64,000 nucleotides of DNA from Croceibacterium_B sp963783195 (GTDB lineage: Bacteria > Pseudomonadota > Alphaproteobacteria > Sphingomonadales > Sphingomonadaceae): contig CAWAMV010000004.1 of assembly GCA_963783195.1 (NCBI GenBank), positions 2,170,001-2,234,000 on the forward strand, given 5' to 3'. Both the position numbers and the translations under genes were made by a program. Under the pieces are notes generated by a model. It was not told the origin of the DNA. It did not search any database and saw only the letters and a program-made list of their open reading frames with translations. Positions 25,029 to 37,139 of this stretch are shown here, one piece after another (the stretch's first letter is position 1; the number at the start of each line of letters is the position of its first letter).

Positions 25029-28499
<3,471 letters not shown>

Positions 28500-28550
28500 A
28501 CGCCACAAGCTAGTGCCACACGCGGGATTCGTTAAGGCCGGAGCTGTGGA

Positions 28551-29075
28551 TTACTCCCCTTTATGCGGACGATAAATGAAGTCGAAGCTGGTCACCCAGT
28601 TGAGCCCGTGGTCGGCACTGAACTGGCCGAGCTGGCGGACCGCCCCGTCCTGCAGCCGCGAGTATGTCATGCGCGTCAGCCCGTCCTCCCCTTTGGGGCC
28701 GGAGCCCGGCCACCAGCCGGTCAGCACCATCTTCCCATCGGCGAACCCCCCGTCGAAATCGACATGCCCGTCGGCCGAGCCGATCCACCGCTGGTGCCAG
28801 CGACACGTCGCCGCGTCGTAGTCGTTGAGGCTGCCGCCGTTGCCCCTGCCGCTTAGCGGCATCCAGTTCTCGCGCAGGGCGCAACCGTTGTAGAGCCGTT
28901 CCCATTTGCTGCGGGCCACCATCCGCTCGGGCGCGGCGGCGGGGTAGACATCCCATTCGCCGACGAAGAAGTCGAACTGGCCGTGCCCTTCGGATGCGCA
29001 GGGCTGAGGCGGCGGGAGAGTCGGCTGGGCAGCGGCCGTCTGGGCCAGGAGAAGCGCGGATGCGATGGCGAGCAT
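28551..29075 (-). CDS. Secreted DUF1579-like protein
   Basis: The 174-residue protein has a signal peptide (MLAIASALLLAQTAAAQ). The body opens with QFDFFVGEWDVYP, the hallmark of DUF1579/nitrobindin-like beta barrels, and continues with RMVARSKWERLYNGCALRE and WHQRWIGSADGHVDFDGGF. Two cysteines (about 31 and 69) could pair. The start at 29075 is set by the signal peptide; an upstream frame to 29162 looks non-coding. It sits between lolD and dnaE on the same strand. Function unknown; small-ligand binding is only a fold-level guess. Confidence 0.8.
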   Translation of the reverse strand: MLAIASALLLAQTAAAQPTLPPPQPCASEGHGQFDFFVGEWDVYPAAAPERMVARSKWERLYNGCALRENWMPLSGRGNGGSLNDYDAATCRWHQRWIGSADGHVDFDGGFADGKMVLTGWWPGSGPKGEDGLTRMTYSRLQDGAVRQLGQFSADHGLNWVTSFDFIYRPHKGE

Positions 29076-29170
29076 GGAATGTCCCCTTTCCGCCGCCCAG
29101 CCTCGCGGTCCGAAGGACGCTGGCAAGCGGAATGGGACGGAGAGACGACAGGCGCCGACCAAGGCCTTGC

Positions 29171-29845
29171 CTAGGCCAGGATACCCTCGTGCAGGCGGAC
29201 GATACGGTCCATTTTCGTCGCCAGCCGCTCGTTGTGCGTGGCGACGAGCGCTGCACTGCCGGTTCCGCGTACCAGCTCGAGAAACTGCGCCAGTACCCGG
29301 TCCGCGGTAAATTCGTCGAGGTTGCCGGTGGGCTCGTCCGCCAGCACGAGCTGCGGCCGGTTGGCCAGGGCGCGCGCCACGGCAACGCGCTGCTGCTCGC
29401 CGCCGGAGAGTTGGCTGGGCCGGTGGTCAAGCCGCTTGTCGAGGCCGAGCGCCGAAAGCAGTTCCACCGCGCGCGCGATCGCCTCGGCCCGATCCTTGCC
29501 GGCGACGAGCTGCGGCAGGACGACGTTCTCGGTCGCATCGAAATCGGGCAGCAGGTGATGGAACTGGTAGACGAAGCCGAGATGGTTGCGGCGCAATGCC
29601 GTCCGCTCGTCGCCCGACAGCTTGCTGGCGTCGGTCCCTGCGATTTCGATCTTGCCGCCGAACCCGCCTTCCAGCAGGCCCACTGCCTGCAGCATGGTCG
29701 ACTTGCCGGAGCCCGACGGGCCGAGCAGCGCGACGATCTCGCCCGGCGCGATGTCGAGGTCGACCCCGCGCAGGACCTCGATGCGGACGCCGCCCTGTTC
29801 GAAATTTCGGGTAAGGCTGATCAGTCGGACGACGGCTTCACTCAT
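29171..29845 (-). CDS. lolD: Lipoprotein-releasing ABC transporter ATP-binding protein
   Basis: The 224-residue ATPase has Walker A GPSGSGKST, signature LSGGEQQR, Walker B LVLADEPTG and the switch histidine in ATHNE. It powers release of outer-membrane lipoproteins from the inner membrane to LolA. The start at 29845 (MSEAVVRLISL) overlaps the lolC stop by 8 bases, giving the usual lolC-lolD order with one permease, as in alphaproteobacteria. The longer frame to 29944 lies inside lolC. Confidence 0.92.
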   Translation of the reverse strand: MSEAVVRLISLTRNFEQGGVRIEVLRGVDLDIAPGEIVALLGPSGSGKSTMLQAVGLLEGGFGGKIEIAGTDASKLSGDERTALRRNHLGFVYQFHHLLPDFDATENVVLPQLVAGKDRAEAIARAVELLSALGLDKRLDHRPSQLSGGEQQRVAVARALANRPQLVLADEPTGNLDEFTADRVLAQFLELVRGTGSAALVATHNERLATKMDRIVRLHEGILA

Positions 29846-31079
29846 AGCGCAGCACCTGAACCGGATCCGTGCTCGCCGCCTTGCGCGCAGGGTAGAGCGT
29901 GGCGAGGAAGCTGAGCACGAGTGACAGGACCACGATTGCCGCAACCTCCTTCGGGTCGGTCTTTGCCGGCAAAGTCGACAGGAAGCGGATCGAGGGGTCC
30001 CACAGGTTGACCCCGGTGGCCAGTTCGATCCCGCGCAGGATCGTCTGGCGGAAGATCAGTACCAACGCGCCGAGCGCCAGTCCGGCGACAGTGCCGATGG
30101 CGCCGATAGTGAAGCCCACGGTCACGAAAATCTTGAGCAGTGAGCGCCGCGTCGCCCCCATCGTGCGCAGGATGGCAATGTCGCGCGTCTTGGACCTTAC
30201 CAGCATGATCAGCGAACTGAGGATGTTGAACACCGCCACCAGAACGATGATCGACAGCACGAAGAACATCGCCGTCCGCTCGATCTCCAGCGCTTCGAAC
30301 AGTGAGCCGTTGATGCTCTTCCAGTCGTTCACCACCGCCCTGCCCTGCAACTGCCGCTGCAACGGGGCGAGCGTTTCGGCCACGGTATCGGCGTCGGTGG
30401 TCTTGACCTCGATCATCTGGATCTGGTCGCCCCACAGCAGCAGAGTCTGCGCATCGGGGATCGGCATGATCACGTAAGCCTTGTCGTAATCGTAGACCCC
30501 GATCTCGAAGATGGCGCTGATCGTGTAGGCGACGAGGCGCGGCTGGGTGCCAAAAGGCGTCGAGCGGCCCTGCGGGTTGAGGATCGTGATCGAATCCCCC
30601 AGCCTTGCGCCCAGGTTCATCGCCAGCCCGCTGCCGATCGCCACGTTGTTCGAGCCCGGCTTGAGGCTGCTTATGTCGCCCTGCAGGACGTTGGGCTTAA
30701 GCCGCTGGATGTCCTGCGGCGTGTTGCCCCGCACCAGGACTGCTTCCGCCCGGCCGCCGAAGGTCGCCAGCAAGGGAACCTCGATCAGCGGGCTGGCGCG
30801 GGTCACGCCGGGCGTCTCTCGCGCGCTCTGCAACACCTGCTGCCAGTTGTCGATCCGGTTGCCGTAGCCCTGGATGATGGCGTGACCGTTCAGCCCGACG
30901 ATCTTGTCGATCAGTTCGGCCCGAAAACCGTTCATCACGCTCATCACGATGACCAGCGCGGCAACGCCAAGCATGACCGCCGCAAGGGAGATGCCGGCCA
31001 CCAGCGCAATGAAAGCTTCGCCCCGGCCCGGCAGCATGTAGCGCTTGGCGATGGTCCATTCGAAGGGGGAGAGGATCAA
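29838..31079 (-). CDS. lolC: Lipoprotein-releasing ABC transporter permease LolC/LolE family
   Basis: The 413-residue permease has four membrane segments: one near residues 20-50 (ALVAGISLAAVMLGVAALVIVMSV), a large periplasmic domain, then three C-terminal FtsX-type helices (FFVLSIIVLVAVFNILSSL, VGFTIGAIGTVAGLALGALVL, AAIVVLSLVLSFLATLYPA), ending ARKAASTDPVQVLRYE. It starts with TTG at 31079. With lolD it forms the exporter; only a single permease gene is present, suggesting a homodimeric LolF-like arrangement. Confidence 0.92.
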   Translation of the reverse strand: MILSPFEWTIAKRYMLPGRGEAFIALVAGISLAAVMLGVAALVIVMSVMNGFRAELIDKIVGLNGHAIIQGYGNRIDNWQQVLQSARETPGVTRASPLIEVPLLATFGGRAEAVLVRGNTPQDIQRLKPNVLQGDISSLKPGSNNVAIGSGLAMNLGARLGDSITILNPQGRSTPFGTQPRLVAYTISAIFEIGVYDYDKAYVIMPIPDAQTLLLWGDQIQMIEVKTTDADTVAETLAPLQRQLQGRAVVNDWKSINGSLFEALEIERTAMFFVLSIIVLVAVFNILSSLIMLVRSKTRDIAILRTMGATRRSLLKIFVTVGFTIGAIGTVAGLALGALVLIFRQTILRGIELATGVNLWDPSIRFLSTLPAKTDPKEVAAIVVLSLVLSFLATLYPARKAASTDPVQVLRYE

Positions 31080-31193
31080 GCGGCTGGCCTCGTCGGCAAA
31101 TGCATGGGGCGGCGTCTAGTGGGCGAGCACCGGGGCTGCAATCGAAAAGGCCGCCCCACCGGGGAGCGGCCCTTCACGGCGGACAAGGCGCTA

Positions 31194-32537
31194 TCAGGCC
31201 GCCTTGTGCATGTAGACCGCACGTTCGTGGCTGAAGGCCTTGAACCCGAAATAGCCATGATAGCTGCCCGTGCCGCTGCCGTTGACGCCGCCGAACGGCA
31301 GGCGATTTTCCAGATAGTGCGAGAATACGCCGTTGACCGTCACGCCGCCCGAGGAGGTGCGCTTGAGGACCTTGTCGACGTTCTCTTCGTTCGGGCTGAA
31401 AACGTACAGTGCCAGCGGCTTGTCGCGCGCCTCGATGTAATCGATCGCCTGGTCGATGCTGTCGTAGGTCATCACCGGGATAATCGGCGCGAAGATCTCT
31501 TCCTGCAGGATCTTCATCTGCGGCGTGACGCCGGTCAGCATGGTCGGGTGGATCGTCAGGTCCTCTTCCTCCAGCGTTCCGCCGGCGGCAACCGTCGCGC
31601 CCTTCTCGACCGCATCGTCGAACATCGCTTTCACGCGGTCGAAATTGGCCTTGTTGACGATCTGCGCGATCGCCTCCTTCTTGATCTTGCCGTCCTCGTA
31701 GAGGTTCTTTTCGACGTTGCTCTTGAAGGCATCGACCAGCCCGGCCTGTTCGTCTTCGCGCACGAAAACGTAGTCGGGGCTAATGCAGGCCTGCCCGCCG
31801 TTGAACTGCTTGGCACCGGCAAGCGCGGCGCCGATCGCCGCGATATCGGCACCCTCGTCGATGATCACCGGCGACTTGCCGCCCAGCTCCAGCGTCACGG
31901 TCGAAAGATGCTTGGCGGCCGCTGTCATGACGATCTTGCCCACGCGCGTGCTGCCGGTGAAGAAGATGTGATTGAACGGCAGCTCGAGCAGCGCCTCGGC
32001 GACACTGACGTCGCCTTCGAACACCGCGACCTCGTTCTCCTCGAACGCCTCCTCGACGATCGTCTTGGCGATCCTGGCGGTATTGGGGCACAAGTCGGTC
32101 AGCTTCACCATGCAGCAGTTGCCGGCTGCGATCGCCGCGGCGACCGGGCCCATGACCAGGCCGAGGGGGAAATTCCAGGGCCCGAGAATCAGGCACACGC
32201 CGCGCGCCTCGGGCATGATCATCGCCTCGTCGTTCGGCTCCTTCGACGGTGTGACCATCGTGGGTTTCATCCACTCTTCGACGCTGTCGATGTTGAGCTG
32301 GATGTTGCCGAGGATGTTGAGAACCTCGGTGACGCGGATCTCCCCTTCGGGCTTGCGCGTGTCCTTCTGCACGGCGGCGACGATGTCGTCGGCGCGGGCC
32401 TCGATGACGTCCTTGAGCTTCTGCAACTTGGCCTTGCGGGTCGCGGCGCTCGACGCCTTGACGTCCCATTGATGCGCCTGTTGCAGTTCGAAAACGCGCG
32501 ACAGTTCGGCAGGGGAAGGATTGGCGACGTCGGTCAT
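31194..32537 (-). CDS. Aldehyde dehydrogenase (class 3 / coniferyl-aldehyde-dehydrogenase-like)
   Basis: The 447-residue NAD(P)-dependent enzyme has PWNFPLGLVMGP (cofactor and active-site Asn), FFTGSTRVGK (Rossmann loop), LELGGKSPVI (general base Glu) and GGQACISPDYV (catalytic Cys). The short length and C-terminus (SGGVTVNGVFSHYLENRLPFGGVNGSGTGSYHG) fit class 3 / AlkH / coniferyl aldehyde dehydrogenases that oxidise fatty or aromatic aldehydes to acids. The ATG at 32537 has GGGAG 6 bases upstream. It appears monocistronic. The exact substrate is unknown. Confidence 0.92.
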   Translation of the reverse strand: MTDVANPSPAELSRVFELQQAHQWDVKASSAATRKAKLQKLKDVIEARADDIVAAVQKDTRKPEGEIRVTEVLNILGNIQLNIDSVEEWMKPTMVTPSKEPNDEAMIMPEARGVCLILGPWNFPLGLVMGPVAAAIAAGNCCMVKLTDLCPNTARIAKTIVEEAFEENEVAVFEGDVSVAEALLELPFNHIFFTGSTRVGKIVMTAAAKHLSTVTLELGGKSPVIIDEGADIAAIGAALAGAKQFNGGQACISPDYVFVREDEQAGLVDAFKSNVEKNLYEDGKIKKEAIAQIVNKANFDRVKAMFDDAVEKGATVAAGGTLEEEDLTIHPTMLTGVTPQMKILQEEIFAPIIPVMTYDSIDQAIDYIEARDKPLALYVFSPNEENVDKVLKRTSSGGVTVNGVFSHYLENRLPFGGVNGSGTGSYHGYFGFKAFSHERAVYMHKAA

Positions 32538-32916
32538 TTCAGGCTCCCAATGAGGACGGACTTGCGCCGCCCATATGGCAACGGAGGCGGCTAATGCCAC
32601 CCCTGTTTGGCAGGCTCCCGCCGAGGAGGATGGAACACATGGAACGGTATCCTGAAAGATCGCCGCACCACGCCCGACCCGTGGCGCGGCGCTGGGCGGA
32701 AAAGGAGGTCATGGTCCCCGAGCTAAGCGCCTCGCCTGTGGTAGGACAGCTAAATCGCCAGAGGCCGAGACGCAGAGACCCGAAACGAAGAAGGCCCCAC
32801 GTTCTTTGATCCGTCGGACCAGGGAGGCTGTGGGGCCTGCGCATTCTAACCAACGCAAGAGAACGGGGTTCCCGGCGGAGCGAAAAAATTCACTCCCCGT
32901 CCAGCGAACACACCCC
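32538..32916. other. 379-base intergenic region: promoter region of the aldehyde dehydrogenase plus a structured element
   Basis: I find no convincing protein gene here. The part nearest the dehydrogenase (32538-32780) is its probable promoter region. The middle holds the strong hairpin listed at 32782-32838. Immediately after the DUF6152 stop a second inverted repeat is visible: GGAG-C-GAA at 32876-32883 with TTC-A-CTCC at 32888-32895 around an AAAA loop, with no T-run outside the stem. The pair GGAAC-ACAT-GGAAC at 32631-32644 is a short direct repeat of unknown meaning. Confidence 0.4.
32782..32838 (-). terminator. Large branched hairpin with T-rich tail (terminator or small structured RNA)
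   Basis: On the minus strand AGGCCCCAC (32838-32830) pairs perfectly with GTGGGGCCT (32800-32792) over nine bases. Inside the 29-base loop a second stem TGGTCC / GGATCA closes around GAC. It pairs fully (with one G-U) only on the minus strand, because the plus-strand copy has an A-C mismatch. TTCTTCGTTT follows the outer stem. Position, ~80 bases after the DUF6152 gene stop, suits a terminator, but the internal structure is more elaborate than most terminators and a small RNA is possible. Confidence 0.5.
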
Positions 32917-33333
32917 TCAGGGCTTGGGAGCGGCGTCTGCCGGCGCGACCGGCCGCCCCTGCGGGCCGAGGGTCTTGCCGTCGCCCATGGTCACGCTGAC
33001 GAGAGCGGCACCGGGCGAACCGTCACGCATTGGGTTGACGATCATGTTGACCTTCTGCCCCGGCACCAGCGAGGTGCGTTTCCACCCGCCGCGGGATATC
33101 GTGTTCGGACTGCCCAGCTCGATGCTCCATTCACGCGCAGGCTTGCCGTCAGCCGCGGCGGCCTGGATCTGGATCCAGCAATGCGGATTGGTCCACTGGA
33201 ACTCGCGGATAGTGCCCGACAGCATGACCTTGCGGGACTGGTCGAACATCGCGGTGCTGTGATGCGCCCCCGCCGATCCGGCCAGCGCCAGTAATGAAAC
33301 CGCCAGGCACCGGGCGTCCATCCTGAAATCCAT
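32917..33333 (-). CDS. Secreted DUF6152-like protein
   Basis: The 138-residue protein has a signal peptide (RMDARCLAVSLLALAGSAGA-HH). The mature body begins HHSTAMFDQ and contains VMLSGTIREFQWTNPHCWIQI, WSIELGSPNTISRGGW and LVPGQKVNMIVNPMRDG, the pattern of the DUF6152 family (OB-like small exported proteins). The ATG at 33333 has GGGAGGA about 8 bases upstream, better placed than the ATG at 33321. It diverges from another secreted protein at 33427 with 93 bases between starts. Function unknown; the mature N-terminal histidines might bind metal, which is speculation. Confidence 0.85.
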   Translation of the reverse strand: MDFRMDARCLAVSLLALAGSAGAHHSTAMFDQSRKVMLSGTIREFQWTNPHCWIQIQAAAADGKPAREWSIELGSPNTISRGGWKRTSLVPGQKVNMIVNPMRDGSPGAALVSVTMGDGKTLGPQGRPVAPADAAPKP

Positions 33334-33426
33334 GCCGATTTTCCTCCCTCTCTCAACTCTCTCGCCACATGACATATTGCAATCAGCAAAAATGGGAAAC
33401 ATTGTCGTGCACGAGGGAGAAGGGAT

Positions 33427-34230
33427 TTGATCGGGCGAACGGTATTTCTCGCGGCAGCGGCATGGATTTCAACCGCGGCGCAGGCGCAGGACATGCCGCC
33501 TGTCGACTGGAGCGGGGCGTGGCATGCGAGCTCGTTCGGATTCTTCGAAACGTCGCCCGACGCGCCGATCGGCGATCCCCCGCCGCCGATGGACGATCCC
33601 CGCCGGCATCCCCCCTACACGCCGAAATTCGAAGCGATCTACCAGGCCAACCAGAAGCGCATCGCGGAGGGGCTCTACCCCGACCCGGTAACGGTGTGCG
33701 GCACTCCCGTCGGCTGGCCGCGCGTGCTGGCGACCCCCGACGGGTACGAGTTCATCGTGCGCCCGGAGCAGACCTGGATCCTGACCGAGAACGGTCCGAA
33801 CATCATGCGCATCTACACCGACGGCCGCGGCCATCCGCCGGACGACGAACTGTGGAGCACGTATACCGGGCACAGCGTGGGCCACTGGGAGGGGGGCACG
33901 CTCAAGTTCGACACGGTAGCCTTGAACGGGGTCGGCAAGGTCATCCTCAGCCGCGCAGGCGTCGTGATGAGCGACAAGCTGACGGTCCAGACCACGATGC
34001 ACGAGGATCCGGCGACGAGGCTTCTGGTGTTCGACCTGGTGCTGCAGGACCCGGTCGCGCTGACCCGCCCCTGGCCGGTCCGCGTCACCTTCGAACGCTA
34101 TCCGCAGGGCACGAACATGTGGGACTATGCCTGCGCGGAGAACAACCGGAACCCGGTGGACGAAAACGGCTGGACGCAGACGCTCGACACCGAAGGCAAT
34201 GTGATCGACGTGGCGCCGGGTGGGGAGTGA
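33427..34230 (+). CDS. Secreted protein of unknown function, often paired with DUF6152 proteins
   Basis: The 267-residue protein starts with TTG at 33427 (GAGGGAGAAGGG upstream) and a signal peptide (FLAAAAWISTAAQAQ). The body has a proline-rich stretch (DPPPPMDDPRRHPPYTPKF), then a beta-rich domain with FIVRPEQTWILTE, IMRIYTDGRGHPPDDELW, TYTGHSVGHWEGGTL and a C-terminal Cys in YACAENNRNP. I recognise this as a common sphingomonad secreted family without a known role. Its stop abuts the recG stop exactly (the two form TGATCA at 34228-34233). Confidence 0.8.
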   Translation: MIGRTVFLAAAAWISTAAQAQDMPPVDWSGAWHASSFGFFETSPDAPIGDPPPPMDDPRRHPPYTPKFEAIYQANQKRIAEGLYPDPVTVCGTPVGWPRVLATPDGYEFIVRPEQTWILTENGPNIMRIYTDGRGHPPDDELWSTYTGHSVGHWEGGTLKFDTVALNGVGKVILSRAGVVMSDKLTVQTTMHEDPATRLLVFDLVLQDPVALTRPWPVRVTFERYPQGTNMWDYACAENNRNPVDENGWTQTLDTEGNVIDVAPGGE

Positions 34231-36291
34231 TCAGCCGCCCCTGAGAAGCTGCACGCCCCAGTCGCGTTCGAACAGGTAGAGCAATAACCGCGCCGCCTCG
34301 CCGCGCGCACCCGTCAGGCCGCCGTCGCGCTCCACCAGAAGGCGCGCGTCGTCGTGCGCAACCGGCAGGAGACGCTGGATCTGCTCCAGATCGGCCACGG
34401 TGAAGGGGGTATCGCCGCTCTGCCGCGTGCCCAGCAGCTCTCCACCCCCGCGCAGTTTCAGATCTTCCTCGGCCAGGCGAAAGCCGTCCTGCGTCTCGCG
34501 CATGAGCGCCAGGCGCTGCTTGCCGGTCTCGCTCAGCATGTCGCCGCGTAGCAGCAGGCAGACGCTCTTCTTCTCGCCCCGCCCCACGCGCCCGCGGAGC
34601 TGGTGCAGCTGGGCGAGCCCAAATCGCTCGGCTTGTTCGATGACCATCAGCGTTGCATTGGGCACGTCGACCCCGACCTCGATGACAGTCGTCGCCACCA
34701 GCAGCTTGGCCGCGCCGCTGGCGAACCGCTCCATCGCCGCGTCTTTCTGTTCGGGGCGCAGCTGTCCGTGGACCAGCACGACGTCGTCGCCGAACCGCTC
34801 GCGGAGCGACGCGTAGCGCGCCTCGGCGGCGGCAATGTCCTCGCTTTCGAGCTCGCGCACCATCGGGCAGACCCAGTATGCCTGGGCGCCCGCTTCGACC
34901 TGCTTCGACAGCCGATCCACGACTTCGGGCAGGCGGTCCTGCGCCACCACGACGGTATCGATCGCCTGCCGTCCGGGCGGCATTTCGTCGAGCCGGCTTA
35001 CGTCCATCTCACCATATTGCGCAAGGGTCAGCGTGCGCGGGATCGGCGTGGCGGTCATCGACAGCGTGTGCGGCGTGCGCCTGCCCTTCTGCGTCAGCAG
35101 CAAGCGCTGCGAGACGCCGAAGCGGTGCTGCTCGTCGATTACCACCAGACCGAGATTGCGGTACTGCACAGCCTCCTGGAAAATCGCGTGCGTGCCGACG
35201 ATCACGTCGATGCTGCCGTCGAGCAGCCCCATCAGGATGGATTCGCGCGCTTTCCCCTTGTCGCGTCCGGTCAGTAGCGCGATCGAGGCGCCCGTCGGCG
35301 CGGTCATGCGGCGCAGGGTCTCGTAATGCTGGCGGGCGAGGATCTCGGTCGGGGCAAGCATCGCCGCCTGCGCGCGCGCCTCGACCGCGATGAGCATGGC
35401 TTCGAGTGCAACCACCGTCTTGCCGCTGCCGACGTCGCCTTGCAGCAGGCGCAGCATCGGGGCCTCCTGCGCAAGATCCCCTGCGATCTCGTCGATGGAT
35501 CGCCGCTGCGCTCCGGTCAGGGGGAACGGCAGAGCCAGCTTGTCACGCAACCGGCCGTCTCCGGCGAGGGGTTGCCCCTTGCGCCGCCTGTTATCCGCCT
35601 TGACCAGCATCAGCGCGAGGCTGTTGGCCAGTAGTTCGTCGTACGCCAGGCGGTCGCGCGCTTCCTTGTTCTCGTCCTTGTGCGCCAGCACCAGCGCATC
35701 GCGCCAGACGGGCCACTTGTTGCGGTCCAGCACGCCCGGATCGATCCATTCGGGAAGCTCCGGAGTGCGGGCGAGAGCCTGCGCGACCAGGTCGACCACC
35801 TTCGGCTGGGTCAGTCCCTCCGCCAGCGAATAAACCGGCTCGACAAGATGGCCCATCAACCCCGAACCGGTGTCCGCCACGTGATCCGGGTGGACGATCT
35901 GCAGCATGTCCCCATAGCGGTCGAGCCGCCCCGCCACCCAGCGCATCTCCCCCACGGGCAGCGTTTTCTTCGCCGTGTAGCTCGCGCGACCGAAGTAGGT
36001 CAGCGCCAGGACGTTGCCTTTCGCGTCCTGCGCCAGCACGCGATAGGGCCCGCGGTTGTTGCGCGGGGCGCGGTGCTCGAGAGGAGTGAGCGCGACGACG
36101 ATCTGCTCGCCCTCCCCCGCTTCGTCCAGATCGGCCACGCTGCGCCGCTGCACGAAACGGTCGGGCAGGTGGTAATCGAGGTCGCGCACACGGGTGAGCC
36201 CCAGCTTCTCCAGCGGCTTGCGCAGCTTCGGCCCGACGCCTTCGAGGTGGTCGACCTCGGTAAACAGGGGATTGAGCTGATCGGGGCGCAT
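34231..36291 (-). CDS. recG: ATP-dependent DNA helicase RecG
   Basis: The 686-residue helicase rescues stalled replication forks and migrates Holliday junctions. The N-terminal wedge/OB domain (LEGVGPKLRKPLEKLG, then YRVLAQDAKGNVLALTYFG) is followed by SF2 motifs: Walker A LQGDVGSGKTVVAL, LAPTEILARQHYETL, DEQHRFGVSQR (DExH box), TATPIPRTL, and motif VI QLRGRVGRG. The length is normal. It diverges from the hemerythrin gene. recG beside sdhE and mfd is a familiar alphaproteobacterial gene order. Confidence 0.96.
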   Translation of the reverse strand: MRPDQLNPLFTEVDHLEGVGPKLRKPLEKLGLTRVRDLDYHLPDRFVQRRSVADLDEAGEGEQIVVALTPLEHRAPRNNRGPYRVLAQDAKGNVLALTYFGRASYTAKKTLPVGEMRWVAGRLDRYGDMLQIVHPDHVADTGSGLMGHLVEPVYSLAEGLTQPKVVDLVAQALARTPELPEWIDPGVLDRNKWPVWRDALVLAHKDENKEARDRLAYDELLANSLALMLVKADNRRRKGQPLAGDGRLRDKLALPFPLTGAQRRSIDEIAGDLAQEAPMLRLLQGDVGSGKTVVALEAMLIAVEARAQAAMLAPTEILARQHYETLRRMTAPTGASIALLTGRDKGKARESILMGLLDGSIDVIVGTHAIFQEAVQYRNLGLVVIDEQHRFGVSQRLLLTQKGRRTPHTLSMTATPIPRTLTLAQYGEMDVSRLDEMPPGRQAIDTVVVAQDRLPEVVDRLSKQVEAGAQAYWVCPMVRELESEDIAAAEARYASLRERFGDDVVLVHGQLRPEQKDAAMERFASGAAKLLVATTVIEVGVDVPNATLMVIEQAERFGLAQLHQLRGRVGRGEKKSVCLLLRGDMLSETGKQRLALMRETQDGFRLAEEDLKLRGGGELLGTRQSGDTPFTVADLEQIQRLLPVAHDDARLLVERDGGLTGARGEAARLLLYLFERDWGVQLLRGG

Positions 36292-36388
36292 TCAGCGCCT
36301 CATAATGCAAGCAAGCGGGGAACCGAAACGCGGCGTGCGACTATTCCCGTGCGATGGGACAAATTTTTCCCCGAGCCGGAGTGAAGAC

Positions 36389-36907
36389 ATGGCAAATCAA
36401 GAATACACCGATGCGATCATGCTGCTGCGGGCCGACCACGAGGAGGTCAAGGACCTGTTCGATAAATTCGAGGAGACCGACGACGCCGCGCGCAAGCAGG
36501 ATATCGCCGCGAAGATCTGCAACGAGCTGAAGATCCACACGCTGATCGAGGAAGAGATCTTCTATCCTGCGTTCCGCGGCAAGCTGGAAGACTCCATGCT
36601 CGACGAGGCGGTGGTCGAACACGACGGAGCCAAGCTGCTCATCAACGACATCATGGAAGGGATCGGCGACGAGGAGACGATCTACGAGGCCAAGGTCACC
36701 GTGCTGAGCGAACAGATCGAGCACCACGTGGAAGAGGAGGAGAAGCCGCACGATGGGATGTTTGCCAAGTGCCGCGATACCGACGTCGACCTGAAGGCGC
36801 TGCTGAAACCCATGCAGGAACGCAAGGCGGAGCTCCAGACGAAGGCCGAAAGCGAGGGCCTTCCACCGGCGAAAATGTCCGACATCGATCCGGGCGCAGC
36901 GGCTTAG
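36389..36907 (+). CDS. Hemerythrin HHE domain-containing protein
   Basis: The 172-residue four-helix protein has histidines and acids placed for a di-iron site: LRADHEEVKDLF, LKIHTLIEEEIFYPAF, VVEHDGAKLLINDI and EQIEHHVEEEEKPHDG. Bacterial HHE proteins bind oxygen or nitric oxide, or protect iron clusters. The C-terminal ~40 residues are a charged tail (LQTKAESEGLPPAKMSDIDPG). GGAGTGAAG precedes the ATG at 36389. It stands alone between recG and the sdhE fusion. Confidence 0.9.
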   Translation: MANQEYTDAIMLLRADHEEVKDLFDKFEETDDAARKQDIAAKICNELKIHTLIEEEIFYPAFRGKLEDSMLDEAVVEHDGAKLLINDIMEGIGDEETIYEAKVTVLSEQIEHHVEEEEKPHDGMFAKCRDTDVDLKALLKPMQERKAELQTKAESEGLPPAKMSDIDPGAAA

Positions 36908-37139
36908 GGGAAAAAGCCCCTCGACACGCTCGGCGGCAGACCTTGCCTCTGGGCCACGCCGGCTGTCGCGAGTGTCCCGCTCCCGGGCATCTGCAGCGAA
37001 TTTCTTGTGCCGACTCGGCGGAAGGGGGCACACTGCGGTCGACGCTGGCCTCGGCATTCAATGCAGGGTTCGCAATTCACCGGCGGCCAACGCCGGGCCT
37101 CGTTGCGGGAGAGCGCGTATCGTCTCTCTGGAGGTGCCG
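36908..37139. other. Intergenic region upstream of the sdhE fusion
   Basis: In this 232-base stretch I see no coding signal of its own. A weak GGGG-AAAAAG-CCCC hairpin stands right after the hemerythrin stop (36908-36921), without a T-run. A perfect ribosome site CTGGAGGTG ends the region just before the ATG at 37140. A promoter for the sdhE-mfd unit is expected here. Confidence 0.3.

Noticed and set aside
32640..32910. 6S RNA or another known housekeeping RNA in the gap beside the aldehyde dehydrogenase.
   Set aside because: The strong hairpin is suggestive, but I could not match the long closing stem with a central bubble required for 6S, nor tmRNA or SRP RNA landmarks.
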